From the NCBI GenBank assembly GCA_003157575.1, contig PMKA01000084.1, positions 1 to 16,303 of the forward strand: a stretch of 16,303 nt of DNA, read 5' to 3'. Positions within the stretch are counted from its first letter, which is position 1; every line of letters begins with the position of its first letter. Shown in pieces: positions 7,069 through 13,769 of this stretch. The DNA is from Opitutia bacterium. Lineage in GTDB: Bacteria; Verrucomicrobiota; Verrucomicrobiia; Opitutales; Opitutaceae. The notes beneath the pieces are model-generated. The model ran no database searches and was not told the DNA's origin. It saw only the letters and a program-made list of their open reading frames with translations. The position numbers and the translations under genes were made by a program.

Positions 7069-8049
7069 TCATACCACAGGAGAGGGTTCCGAGGAGAGCC
7101 GCGCGTTGGCGGGCTCAGGCCGGTCAAACAACTCGCGCAGGTAAACGGCCAATTTCTCGTTCGTCGGGCCGTAGCGGTCGCTGTAGAGGTAGATTTCCAG
7201 GTCGGTCAGCAATTCCGACGCCGATTGGTACCGGCGGTTGCGGTCCCGTTCGAGCGTCTTGTGAAGGATGACTTCCAGTTTCTCGTCGATTTCGGGACGC
7301 AGGCTCCTGAAGCGTGGAATGGGCATGGACAGCACATTTCTTCGCGACAGCAGCCGGTCGTCCTCACGAAAGATGTTCCGTCCCAGGAGCAGCTCGGAAA
7401 GCACGATGCCTAGGGAGAACAGATCGGCCCGCGCGTCGGTGACGGCGTAGCTCGCCTGTTCTGGCGAGCAGTATTCGTCCTTTCCCGGGATCACCTTGCC
7501 TTCCTCATTGTACATGAGGTTGAAGGCCTTCGCGATGCCGAAGTCGGTCAGCTTCACATCGCCTTCGTAGCCCAGCATCACGTTCTTCGGGTTAACATCC
7601 CGATGGACGATATTGAGGTGGTGACCCGAGCGGTCGGTCTTCTGGTGGGCGTAGGCGAGACCCCTGGCCACGCGCGACGCGATGAACACGGCAAAGTCCA
7701 CCGGGATGGAACGGCGCAGGACCCGGTGACGATCGATGAACTGTTCGACGTTCACGCCGTTCACAAACTCCATGACCATGAAATGCTGGCCGCCCACGAC
7801 GCCGAGATGATAGGTCTGGACGATGTTGGTATGGATCAGGTCGGCCACGAGCCGGGCCTCTCCAATGAAGTTCTTCTGGAACTCCTGGATGCTTGAATAT
7901 TCTTCCCTAATCAGCTTGATCGCTACGAGCTTGTGAAAGTTCCCTGCGCCGTACTGATGAGCTTCGTAGACGACCCCCATGCCTCCCTCGGCGATCTTCC
8001 GGAGCAACTCATAATGGAGCTCGTTGATGATTAGTTTCAGGGAGGCCAC
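7069..8049 (-). CDS. Hanks-type serine/threonine protein kinase, soluble
   Basis: This 326-aa protein is almost wholly a kinase domain. It shows the Gly-rich loop [10 protein letters not shown] (21-30), VAIK (Lys45), the alpha-C Glu64 (GEARLV), the catalytic loop HRDVNPKNV (149-157), DFG (169-171), SPE in the APE position (195-197) and DLFSLG (209-214). The residue usually Lys two after the catalytic Asp is Asn (HRDVN), a variant known in related bacterial kinases. There is no membrane segment, PASTA or other sensor domain; the C-terminal 45 residues are short and Pro/Ser-rich at the end. The GTG at 8049 is the best start visible; a TTG about 50 bases further upstream is possible, and neither has a Shine-Dalgarno. 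It sits between ubiE and rpoN. Its substrate cannot be read from sequence. Confidence 0.9.
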   Translation of the reverse strand: MASLKLIINELHYELLRKIAEGGMGVVYEAHQYGAGNFHKLVAIKLIREEYSSIQEFQKNFIGEARLVADLIHTNIVQTYHLGVVGGQHFMVMEFVNGVNVEQFIDRHRVLRRSIPVDFAVFIASRVARGLAYAHQKTDRSGHHLNIVHRDVNPKNVMLGYEGDVKLTDFGIAKAFNLMYNEEGKVIPGKDEYCSPEQASYAVTDARADLFSLGIVLSELLLGRNIFREDDRLLSRRNVLSMPIPRFRSLRPEIDEKLEVILHKTLERDRNRRYQSASELLTDLEIYLYSDRYGPTNEKLAVYLRELFDRPEPANARLSSEPSPVV

Positions 8050-8117
8050 GCGCAGATGAAAGCGGAGTCGGCTACTGCTGGCAAGTGCGCAGATTGGCCT
8101 CTAGCATGGAAATTGCT

Positions 8118-8138
8118 GTAGCGACGCCTTCAGACGTT
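8118..8138 (+). repeat. Possible REP-like GTAG-footed hairpin overlapping the ubiE stop, copy F (weak)
   Basis: GTAG at 8118-8121 is followed by an imperfect inverted repeat, ACGCC-TTCA-GACGT (8124-8137 with one mismatch in DNA). In the minus-strand transcript the mismatch becomes a G-U pair and the structure overlaps the ubiE stop codon. Placement and foot fit the other repeats, but the stem is short. Confidence 0.4.
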
Positions 8139-8828
8139 GGCTTTGTGCAGGGCGACGATCCCCATGGTCATTCTGACTGCCATGACGGATGAGAAACCGC
8201 TGGCGCGAAGTTCGTCGCACAAGCCGGCGTGATCGGGGAAACCGCCGATCGTTTGTGCGAGGTACTCGTAGGCGGAGCGGTCTCCGGTAATGATCCCCGC
8301 CAGCCCCGGCAGCGCCCGCCGGAGATAGAAATAGTACAGGGGGCGGAACCAGCGCGCCGGCTGGGAGAACTCGAGCACGAACAGCCGGCCTTCCGGACGG
8401 CGAAGCACGCGGCGCATCTCGCCCAGGGCGCGCCCGCGGTCCGCCATGTTGCGCAGCCCGAAGGCGATGGTGACGGCATCGACCGAAGCGTCCGCCAGCG
8501 GCAGGGAGAGCCCGTCGCCCTGCCGGAAACTCACGTTTGAAAATGCGCCGGAGCGACGTTTCTTCGCCTCGGCCTCGTCGAGCATCGGCTGACAGAAATC
8601 CATTCCGATGATCTCGACGCCTGGCGGGAGTTTGCGGCCCAGCGCGAAGGCGACGTCGCCGCTGCCGGTCGCCAGGTCGAGGACCGTCCCGGGATGGGCC
8701 GCCCGCACTTCCCCGACCAGCCGCCGGCGCCACCAGCGGTCGATGCCGCCGCTGAGGAGTCGGTTGGCGAGGTCGTAGCGGCGCGCGATCCGCGCGAACA
8801 TTGTGTTGACCTCCGTGGAGTCAGGCAT
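8130..8828 (-). CDS. ubiE: Demethylmenaquinone/ubiquinone biosynthesis C-methyltransferase
   Basis: This family C-methylates demethylmenaquinone (and the ubiquinone precursor in organisms that make it) using SAM. In a verrucomicrobial host menaquinone would be the expected product, hence menG. From ATG 8828 the protein is 232 aa. It has the family N-terminus VNTMFARIARRYDLANRLLS (7-26), SAM motif I VLDLATGSGD (49-58), GMDFCQPML (75-83), the signature block around IAFGLRNM (121-128), RPEGRLFVLEFSQP, and a C-terminus ending IVALHKANV. An in-frame ATG at 8876 would add 16 residues encoded by the REP-like repeat and is rejected. The gene follows the AAA+ gene by 104 bases and precedes the kinase by 80, all on the same strand. 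Confidence 0.93.
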   Translation of the reverse strand: MPDSTEVNTMFARIARRYDLANRLLSGGIDRWWRRRLVGEVRAAHPGTVLDLATGSGDVAFALGRKLPPGVEIIGMDFCQPMLDEAEAKKRRSGAFSNVSFRQGDGLSLPLADASVDAVTIAFGLRNMADRGRALGEMRRVLRRPEGRLFVLEFSQPARWFRPLYYFYLRRALPGLAGIITGDRSAYEYLAQTIGGFPDHAGLCDELRASGFSSVMAVRMTMGIVALHKANV

Positions 8829-8865
8829 GGAAGGTGTGAACGCGAAAGCAGAGGCTGGAATGATG

Positions 8866-8889
8866 ATCGCCTGCAAGCAGGCTCCTACA
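8866..8889 (-). repeat. REP-like GTAG-footed hairpin element, copy E (identical to copy A)
   Basis: On the minus strand the sequence starts TGTAG (8889-8885) and contains the stem GCCTGC/GCAGGC (8882-8877 and 8874-8869) with a two-base loop. All 24 bases match copy A at 2751-2774. It lies in the gap between the AAA+ gene and ubiE, where it could act as an intra-operon RNA-stabilising hairpin. Confidence 0.85.
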
Positions 8890-8932
8890 CCAGTCGGAAG
8901 AGTGCATTTTTCGGGGGAGACGACGTTGGTAT

Positions 8933-10537
8933 CTACTGAGTGGGCGCGGGCTGGTCACCGCCCTCCCGGAACCGGTCGATAACCCAGCGCGAAAGGATCT
9001 TGTCGGGGGCGTCGATGACTTCGCGGGAGATCGCAAACCGGCGCGGCTCGCCATCGCGGGCAATGAGCTTCAGCCCATGATGGAAGTCGCGAAACTTTTC
9101 TTCGCACAACGCGCGGATGGTCTTGTCCGCGGCCAGGCTCAGCTCGATGAGGCGCTCGATCGCAGGTTCATCGAAGACGAGTTCGAAGCCGTAATCCTTC
9201 TGGAACCGGGCGGCGAATGCAGCCACATCGCTTTTGAGCACAGCGTGCTGCTGGGCCGCGTTTTGTTTCAGCAGAACCTGGAGGGTATCCGACGGTGCTG
9301 CAACGGTCGGCCGGTCGATCTTGAAGGACTTCACGGCTGTGGACGGCAGCTCGAATTTGAAGTCGCGCAGGACGCGTTCCAGCACGGTCATGAGGCCGCG
9401 CGCGCCCGTGTGTTCGGCGTGGGCCAGGACGGCGATTTCGTGGACGGCGTCCATTGTGATTTCGAAATCGATGCCATATCCGGAGAAATCCGCCCGATAC
9501 TGCTGGAGGATGCTGCCTTCGGAGGTGAGGAGGATCTTCTCCAGATCGTTCGCGGTCAACGCCTGGCAGGCGACGCGCACCGGGAGGCGGCCCACGAACT
9601 CGGGCTCCATGCCGTAGTCGATGAAATCACGGCTTTGGGCGAGGTTCAGGAAGTCGCTGTCATCGCCCGCGCGCTCCCGGCCTGCGGCCGCGAAGCCTAT
9701 CTGCGAGCTTTGCACGCGCCTCTTCACCTGGTCCGACAGCTTGTCAAATGCACCGCTGACAATGAAAAGGATGTGACGCGTGTTGATCGTTCGCTTGCGG
9801 GGCCGCGCCCTTCGCTGAAAATCCATCATGGCCTGGATTTGTCCTGCGATGTCGTTCTGGCTCTGGAGATTCACCTCGGTCTCTTCCATGAGCTTGAGCA
9901 GGTTGATCTGGACGCCCCGGCCCGAGACATCGCGGCCCACCGTGTTGCCCGGGGCGGATGCGATCTTGTCGATCTCGTCGATGTAGACGATGCCATATTG
10001 GGCCAGCTCAACGTCGCCGTCAGCGGCCTTCACGAGATCGCGAACAAGGTCCTCGACATCGCCGCCGACATAGCCTGTCTCGGAAAACTTCGTGGCATCA
10101 GCCTTCACGAAAGGGACGCCTGTCAGTTTCGCGATGCATCGCATCAGGTAGGTTTTTCCCACGCCCGTCGGACCCAGCAGGAGGATGTTCTGTTTGGCGT
10201 AATCGCGTTCCCTCATACCCGGGTTCTCCAGACACTGGCGCACATGGTTGTAGTGGTCGCAGATGGCGACGGAGAGCACTTTCTTCGCCGCGGACTGCTG
10301 GATGACAAAGCGGTCGAGATAATCGCGTATCTCCCGCGGCTTCAGGTTGAACTCGCGGATGAGGCGAAGGGTGGCCTCGTGTTCCTTGTTTGTCTCTTCG
10401 TTGGCAGATTCTGAGCCGCCGCTGGAAGCTTCGGCTTGCGGAGGGGGAAAAGGCGTCTTAACATTCGATCCCCTAAGGAGTTCCTGAATCTGCCGCGGCA
10501 GCTGATCGAACGGAAGGGAGGGAGGTTCGTCGCTCAT
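8933..10537 (-). CDS. ClpX/HslU-like AAA+ unfoldase with extra C-terminal domain
   Basis: The 534-aa protein has one complete AAA+ module: Walker A GPTGVGKT (122-129), pore loop GYVG (155-158), Walker B IVYIDEID (183-190), a ClpX-type IGF tripeptide (280-282), GRLP with the arginine finger (316-319) and sensor 2 TGARG (377-381). The IGF loop is what ClpX uses to dock on ClpP, so a protease partner is plausible. It departs from canonical ClpX in four ways. It has no four-Cys zinc domain at the N-terminus, only a Pro-rich segment to about 45. ATKFSETGYVG and RHILFIVSGAF are closer to HslU. RPRKR (245-249) stands where ClpX has its RKH loop. About 125 residues follow the small domain. The HslU I-domain is absent. 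The ATG at 10537 begins a divergent spacer with the HU-like gene. It is probably a paralogue rather than the housekeeping ClpX. Confidence 0.85.
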   Translation of the reverse strand: MSDEPPSLPFDQLPRQIQELLRGSNVKTPFPPPQAEASSGGSESANEETNKEHEATLRLIREFNLKPREIRDYLDRFVIQQSAAKKVLSVAICDHYNHVRQCLENPGMRERDYAKQNILLLGPTGVGKTYLMRCIAKLTGVPFVKADATKFSETGYVGGDVEDLVRDLVKAADGDVELAQYGIVYIDEIDKIASAPGNTVGRDVSGRGVQINLLKLMEETEVNLQSQNDIAGQIQAMMDFQRRARPRKRTINTRHILFIVSGAFDKLSDQVKRRVQSSQIGFAAAGRERAGDDSDFLNLAQSRDFIDYGMEPEFVGRLPVRVACQALTANDLEKILLTSEGSILQQYRADFSGYGIDFEITMDAVHEIAVLAHAEHTGARGLMTVLERVLRDFKFELPSTAVKSFKIDRPTVAAPSDTLQVLLKQNAAQQHAVLKSDVAAFAARFQKDYGFELVFDEPAIERLIELSLAADKTIRALCEEKFRDFHHGLKLIARDGEPRRFAISREVIDAPDKILSRWVIDRFREGGDQPAPTQ

Positions 10538-10563
10538 TTTCGGAGAATTGTAAGCCTTTGCTG

Positions 10564-10591
10564 TTGACGGAGTTTACTCTTCGAATAGGTT
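10564..10591 (+). promoter_or_regulatory. Candidate sigma-70-type promoter for the HU-like gene/hisS
   Basis: TTGACG (10564-10569) matches five of six bases of the -35 consensus. After 16 bases TAGGTT (10586-10591) is a weak -10 (three of six). It lies in the 93-base divergent spacer, about 40 bases before the start codon. No better pair is visible, but the weak -10 keeps confidence low. Confidence 0.35.
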
Positions 10592-10618
10592 AAAGCGTTT
10601 TCATTTTGGATGTTACCG

Positions 10619-10624
10619 AAAGGA
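10619..10624 (+). promoter_or_regulatory. Shine-Dalgarno of the HU-like gene
   Basis: AAAGGA lies six bases before ATG 10631, the clearest ribosome-binding site in the window. It decides between ATG 10631 and an in-frame TTG-type start at 10610. Most other genes here lack such a site, which suggests this gene is strongly translated. Confidence 0.75.
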
Positions 10625-10630
10625 ATAACC

Positions 10631-10978
10631 ATGTCGACCAACCTGACAAAACGCGAGATCGTGCTGCAGATCTATGAGAAGACTGGATTTCCGCAAAAGG
10701 AGGTTCAGACAACCGTGCAGATGACTCTGGATATCATCATGAACGCCGTGGCGGCGGGACGGAACGTGGAGCTGCGCAACTTCGGTGTATTGGAGGTCCA
10801 GGTGCGCAAGGCGCGTGTGGGCCGGAATCCCAACAAGCCTGAGACCGAAGTCATCATTCCGCAGCGGGCTGTGGTCAAATTCAAATCCGGGAAGATCCTC
10901 AAGGCAAAGCTCAAGAAGCTCGATCTGGGGCCGCTGCAAAATAAGGGTGGCGAAGCTCCGTCTGCGCCTGCAACCTGA
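10631..10978 (+). CDS. HU/IHF-family nucleoid DNA-binding protein
   Basis: The 115-aa protein has the HU/IHF fold signature: an N-terminal helical part TKREIVLQIYEKTGFPQKEV, the NVELRNFGVLEVQVRKAR strand region, the arm VGRNPNKPETEV (63-74) with Pro67 in the DNA-intercalating position, and IPQRAVVKFKSGKILK. Such proteins dimerise, bend DNA and organise the nucleoid. About 20 extra C-terminal residues rich in Lys, Ala and Pro follow the core, so it is longer than typical HU (about 90 aa). The sequence does not decide between HU and IHF. ATG 10631 is fixed by a good Shine-Dalgarno. The gene is eight bases upstream of hisS, and a hairpin spans the junction. Confidence 0.92.
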   Translation: MSTNLTKREIVLQIYEKTGFPQKEVQTTVQMTLDIIMNAVAAGRNVELRNFGVLEVQVRKARVGRNPNKPETEVIIPQRAVVKFKSGKILKAKLKKLDLGPLQNKGGEAPSAPAT

Positions 10979-10987
10979 GCGGTTGCA
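10969..10987 (+). promoter_or_regulatory. Hairpin linking the HU-like stop codon and the hisS start codon
   Basis: TGCAACC (10969-10975) and GGTTGCA (10981-10987) form a perfect 7-bp stem. The five-base loop TGAGC holds the upstream TGA stop, and the last paired base is the A of the hisS ATG. In the mRNA this would partly mask hisS initiation until a ribosome finishing the HU-like gene melts it. The structure is directly visible; the coupling role is inferred. Confidence 0.6.
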
Positions 10988-12300
10988 TGGCCTTATTTCA
11001 GTCTCTGCCAGGATTCCGGGAATTTCCGCCGGAGGCATTCTCACGTCGGAATCATGTGTTTCGCGTGTGGCGCCGAACGGCGTCGGCCTTCGGTTTCTCC
11101 GAGTACGACGCGCCGGTGCTTGAGTCGCTCGATCTGTACAAGACCAAGTCGGGCGAAGAGATTGAGCAGCAACTGTTCAGTTTCGTTGACAAGGGCGGTC
11201 GGGAGGTGGCGCTCAGGCCGGAAATGACGCCGACGGTCTGCCGGATGGTGGGCGCGCAGGCGGGCAGCCTGAAACGGCCGATCAAATGGTTCAGCATTGC
11301 CGAGTTTTACCGCTACGAGCGCGCCCAGAAGGGCAGGGAGAGAGCGTTTTTTCAGTTCAACGCCGACATCTTCGGAGAGGCGGGCGTCGAGGCGGAGATC
11401 GAATTGATTTCGCTGCTGGTGCAGTGCCTTGCCGGGTTCGGGCTCACAGAACAGGATTTCTACGTGCGGCTCAGCGACCGGGACCTCTGGTTCTATTACC
11501 TTGAGGCGCTGGGTCTGGATGAAGCGCATATCAGGGGGCTGCTTGTCGCCATCGACAAGTACGAGAAACTTGGTGACGCGGCGTTCAAGACCTATGCCGA
11601 CACGTTTGGGCCGCTCGATTGCGCGCTTAAGGAGATGGTGCTGGCCTTTCTTCGCATCAAGAGCCTGGAGCAGCTTGAAAGCGCGCTGGCTCCGCTCGGC
11701 TCGGCCAAACTCACGGCGCGGGTCGCCGACTGGCGACGGTTGCTCGACGGACTGGCGGCGATGGGGCTCGCCCGTTTTGTCGAGGTCGACCTTGGAGTCG
11801 TGCGCGGACTGGCCTACTACACGGGTTTTGTGTTTGAGGCGTTTGACCGGAAGAGCGAGCTGCGCGCCATCGCGGGCGGCGGGCGTTACAACAACCTCGT
11901 GGCGAAGCTCGGCGGACCCGATCTGCCGGCCGTCGGCTTTGCCATCGGCGATGTCACCATGGGATTGCTGCTCGAAGCGCGGGGAATGATGCCGGCCTAC
12001 GTCAACGCAGCCGATGTGTATGCGGTGCTGGGCGGGGAGGCGGAGCGCAAGATTGCATTCGGGGACATCCATGCGCTGAGGGCTGCGGGCTTCCGGGTGG
12101 AGTATCCGCTGAAGGCGCTCGCATTCGGGAAACAGTTCAAGGCTGCGCTGGAGTCCGGGGCCAGGCTTGCGCTGATCTATGGGAGCGACGAGCTGGCGCG
12201 AAATGTCGTCAAGTTGCGCGATCTGCGCGAACGGACGGAGCGCGATGTGCCCCGCGACCAGGTGTTCGCCGCGGTGCGGGATTGTCTGGCCGGGTCCTGA
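10987..12300 (+). CDS. hisS: Histidyl-tRNA synthetase
   Basis: This class II synthetase charges tRNA-His. The 437-aa protein has motif 2 with the histidine/ATP-binding part YRYERAQKGRERAFFQFN (108-125), the HisRS-specific VRGLAYYTGFVFE (272-284, with the conserved Arg273), AGGGRYNNLV (296-305), the motif 3 region around VGFAIGDVTMGLLLEA (316-331) and a C-terminal anticodon-binding domain (about 342-437). The intact HisA-type motifs and the anticodon domain argue against HisZ, the paralogue that regulates histidine biosynthesis. LRPEMTPTVCRMV (76-88) differs from the LRPEGT of most bacterial HisRS. ATG 10987 has no Shine-Dalgarno; initiation may depend on coupling to the HU-like gene eight bases upstream. 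An intrinsic terminator lies about 105 bases downstream. Confidence 0.9.
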   Translation: MALFQSLPGFREFPPEAFSRRNHVFRVWRRTASAFGFSEYDAPVLESLDLYKTKSGEEIEQQLFSFVDKGGREVALRPEMTPTVCRMVGAQAGSLKRPIKWFSIAEFYRYERAQKGRERAFFQFNADIFGEAGVEAEIELISLLVQCLAGFGLTEQDFYVRLSDRDLWFYYLEALGLDEAHIRGLLVAIDKYEKLGDAAFKTYADTFGPLDCALKEMVLAFLRIKSLEQLESALAPLGSAKLTARVADWRRLLDGLAAMGLARFVEVDLGVVRGLAYYTGFVFEAFDRKSELRAIAGGGRYNNLVAKLGGPDLPAVGFAIGDVTMGLLLEARGMMPAYVNAADVYAVLGGEAERKIAFGDIHALRAAGFRVEYPLKALAFGKQFKAALESGARLALIYGSDELARNVVKLRDLRERTERDVPRDQVFAAVRDCLAGS

Positions 12301-12406
12301 TGACCCTGCCAGGGATTTTCGCGGGATGGTCTCACGAGGATCTGTTCCAACGCCGTCGGCTCCATCCCCGAACGGCGGAGAAGACATTCGCCTCAAATTC
12401 TCCGAA

Positions 12407-12436
12407 GCCCTGGCAGAGGAGCCGGAGGGCCTTTTT
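12407..12436 (+). terminator. Rho-independent terminator after hisS
   Basis: GCCCTGGC (12407-12414) pairs with GCC (12421-12423) and AGGGC (12426-12430) across the loop AGAGGA, with two bulged G residues. A run of five T (12432-12436) follows one base later. It lies in the hisS/cdd convergent gap and is oriented to stop plus-strand transcription from hisS. Confidence 0.7.
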
Positions 12437-12454
12437 CATGTTGTTTCCGACTGC

Positions 12455-12865
12455 TTACGAGCGGAGGTCCTTTGGACCGAATGCACGGGGGAGCAGCTGA
12501 TCGAGGGTCGTTTCGATCCGGTCCGCGGAATCGCACACGCAAAGGACGGCGGCGTTCGGGCCGAACTCGTTGAGGACCTGCCGGCAGGCGCCGCACGGAG
12601 CCGTCGCTTCCGGTGTCGGCGTATAAACCGCTACAGCGACCAGTTTACGGTGGCCTCCGGCAACCGCGTTGAAGACGGCGGTGCGCTCCGCACAGTTGGT
12701 CAGGCCATAGGAGGCATTCTCAACATTGCAGCCGGCGAAGATCTTTCCCGATGCCGTCAGGACCGCGGCGCCGACTCGGAACTTCGAATAGGGCGCGTAG
12801 GAAGATTTCCCGGCCCGACGGGCCGCCGCGACAAGACGGCGGATCTGCGAAGGTGAGGGGCTCAT
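12455..12865 (-). CDS. cdd: Cytidine deaminase, homotetrameric type
   Basis: The enzyme deaminates cytidine and deoxycytidine to uridine and deoxyuridine in pyrimidine salvage. The 136-aa product matches the short tetrameric class. It has SSYAPYSKFRVGAA (21-34), the substrate segment GCNVENASYG (45-54), CAE (58-60, zinc Cys58 and proton-shuttle Glu60) and PCGACRQ (90-96, zinc Cys91 and Cys94). ATG 12865 gives the family N-terminus; longer in-frame starts add unrelated residues. Upstream lies a divergent 148-base gap to the membrane-protein gene, and downstream it converges on the hisS terminator. No promoter is convincing. Confidence 0.95.
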   Translation of the reverse strand: MSPSPSQIRRLVAAARRAGKSSYAPYSKFRVGAAVLTASGKIFAGCNVENASYGLTNCAERTAVFNAVAGGHRKLVAVAVYTPTPEATAPCGACRQVLNEFGPNAAVLCVCDSADRIETTLDQLLPRAFGPKDLRS

Positions 12866-13013
12866 GATGGCCGGCACGCTAAGCGATTCCGGGCGATTCA
12901 CCAAGCGAATGATCACCGAAAGGACAAAGTTCGACGCGCTCCTAGGCTGGACGGGCGGCCGGGTTTCTGTGATGATGGGTGCGCGTCGATCAACTCTCAA
13001 CCCCTGGTGTTCC

Positions 13014-13760
13014 ATGAGTCTTGTGTTTTTGGTCTTCACGAACCTCGTCCTGATCACGCGCCTGTGGCGCCAGGTCAGCGAAGGGGGGGTCAACTGGCGG
13101 CTGTGGGGGACGAAGATGCTCATCGAACTTGCGGGGTTGGCGCTCTTCGAATGGCACTCCTGGCTCCTGGCCGCGGCGGCCACGGTTGTCGTGATGAATC
13201 TGGCGGGCATCCTCTGGGAGGCGCTTGGCTGGCGGCGCAATGCCGGGCATCTTGCGCTCGGGATGGTCTATCTGCTCGCGCTGAGCGTCTGGTTCTCGCC
13301 GGCGTTCGGGCTGAAATTCTGGCCGCTGATCGACTCGGCGTTCTCGGCATTGAGCCGGCTGACGGCCTTTGATGCGATCTTCGAGAGCTCGTTCTCCACC
13401 TCGGCCATGCTGGTTCTGTTCGGGCTGCTGGTGGCGACGAGCGAGATGAATTTGGCCGTGCGGGCCGTCTTCGACTATCTGAACCTGAAGCCGCGCGCCG
13501 CGGCGGACGCCGACGAAGTGGACGTGGTCGCCTACGATCGCGGCCGGATGATCGGCTTCCTCGAGCGGGGGCTCATCTACGCGTTTGTGCTGGGCGGCCA
13601 TTACGACGCGGTGGGATTCGTGCTCGTCGCCAAGTCATTCGCCAATTTCCGTCACATCGGGGACCGGGCCTCGCTTGAATACGTGCTCATCGGCACGCTC
13701 ATGTCGACCGGCCTCGCGATCGCGGTTGCCGAATTGATCAATCATCTGATGGTGAGCTAG
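13014..13760 (+). CDS. Polytopic inner-membrane protein of unknown function
   Basis: The 248-aa product from ATG 13014 has about six or seven hydrophobic segments: residues 1-16, about 37-70 (two segments), 80-98, 124-142, 173-203 (possibly two) and 213-235. The C-terminal part, FLERGLIYAFVLGGHYDAVGF followed by VLVAKSFANF and EYVLIGTLMSTG, resembles the membrane C-terminal half of DUF3307-type proteins as I remember them, but I cannot confirm this. Just before it is a soluble stretch rich in Asp and Ala (about 155-170). The frame is open back to ATG 12864, where an AGGTGAGGGG precedes the codon, but that start lies within the cdd start on the other strand and its 50 extra residues are not membrane-like. 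It ends nine bases before dgt, so the two are probably co-transcribed. Confidence 0.75.
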   Translation: MSLVFLVFTNLVLITRLWRQVSEGGVNWRLWGTKMLIELAGLALFEWHSWLLAAAATVVVMNLAGILWEALGWRRNAGHLALGMVYLLALSVWFSPAFGLKFWPLIDSAFSALSRLTAFDAIFESSFSTSAMLVLFGLLVATSEMNLAVRAVFDYLNLKPRAAADADEVDVVAYDRGRMIGFLERGLIYAFVLGGHYDAVGFVLVAKSFANFRHIGDRASLEYVLIGTLMSTGLAIAVAELINHLMVS

Positions 13761-13769
13761 CAGCCCGCC

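Noticed and set aside
9077..10414. Long plus-strand open frame (445 codons) opposite the AAA+ gene
   Set aside because: It lies wholly antisense to a protein with complete AAA+ motifs, and its translation shows no family features. High GC favours long antisense frames.
10538..10566. TACAAT near 10550 on the minus strand as a -10 box for the AAA+ gene
   Set aside because: It is only a few bases from the start codon and no -35 lies at a suitable distance.
10987..12300. HisZ (ATP phosphoribosyltransferase regulatory subunit)
   Set aside because: Motif 2, the Arg of VRGLAYY and the C-terminal anticodon-binding domain are intact, which fits a working HisRS.
11041..12396. Minus-strand open frame of 451 codons opposite hisS
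   Set aside because: It is longer than hisS itself but has a biased His/Arg/Gln composition and no motifs, whereas the plus strand encodes all HisRS blocks.
12866..13013. Extended N-terminus of the membrane protein from ATG 12864
   Set aside because: It would overlap the cdd start on the other strand and add 50 non-membrane residues of no recognisable type. The AGGTGAGGGG before it may be chance, so this is not fully excluded.
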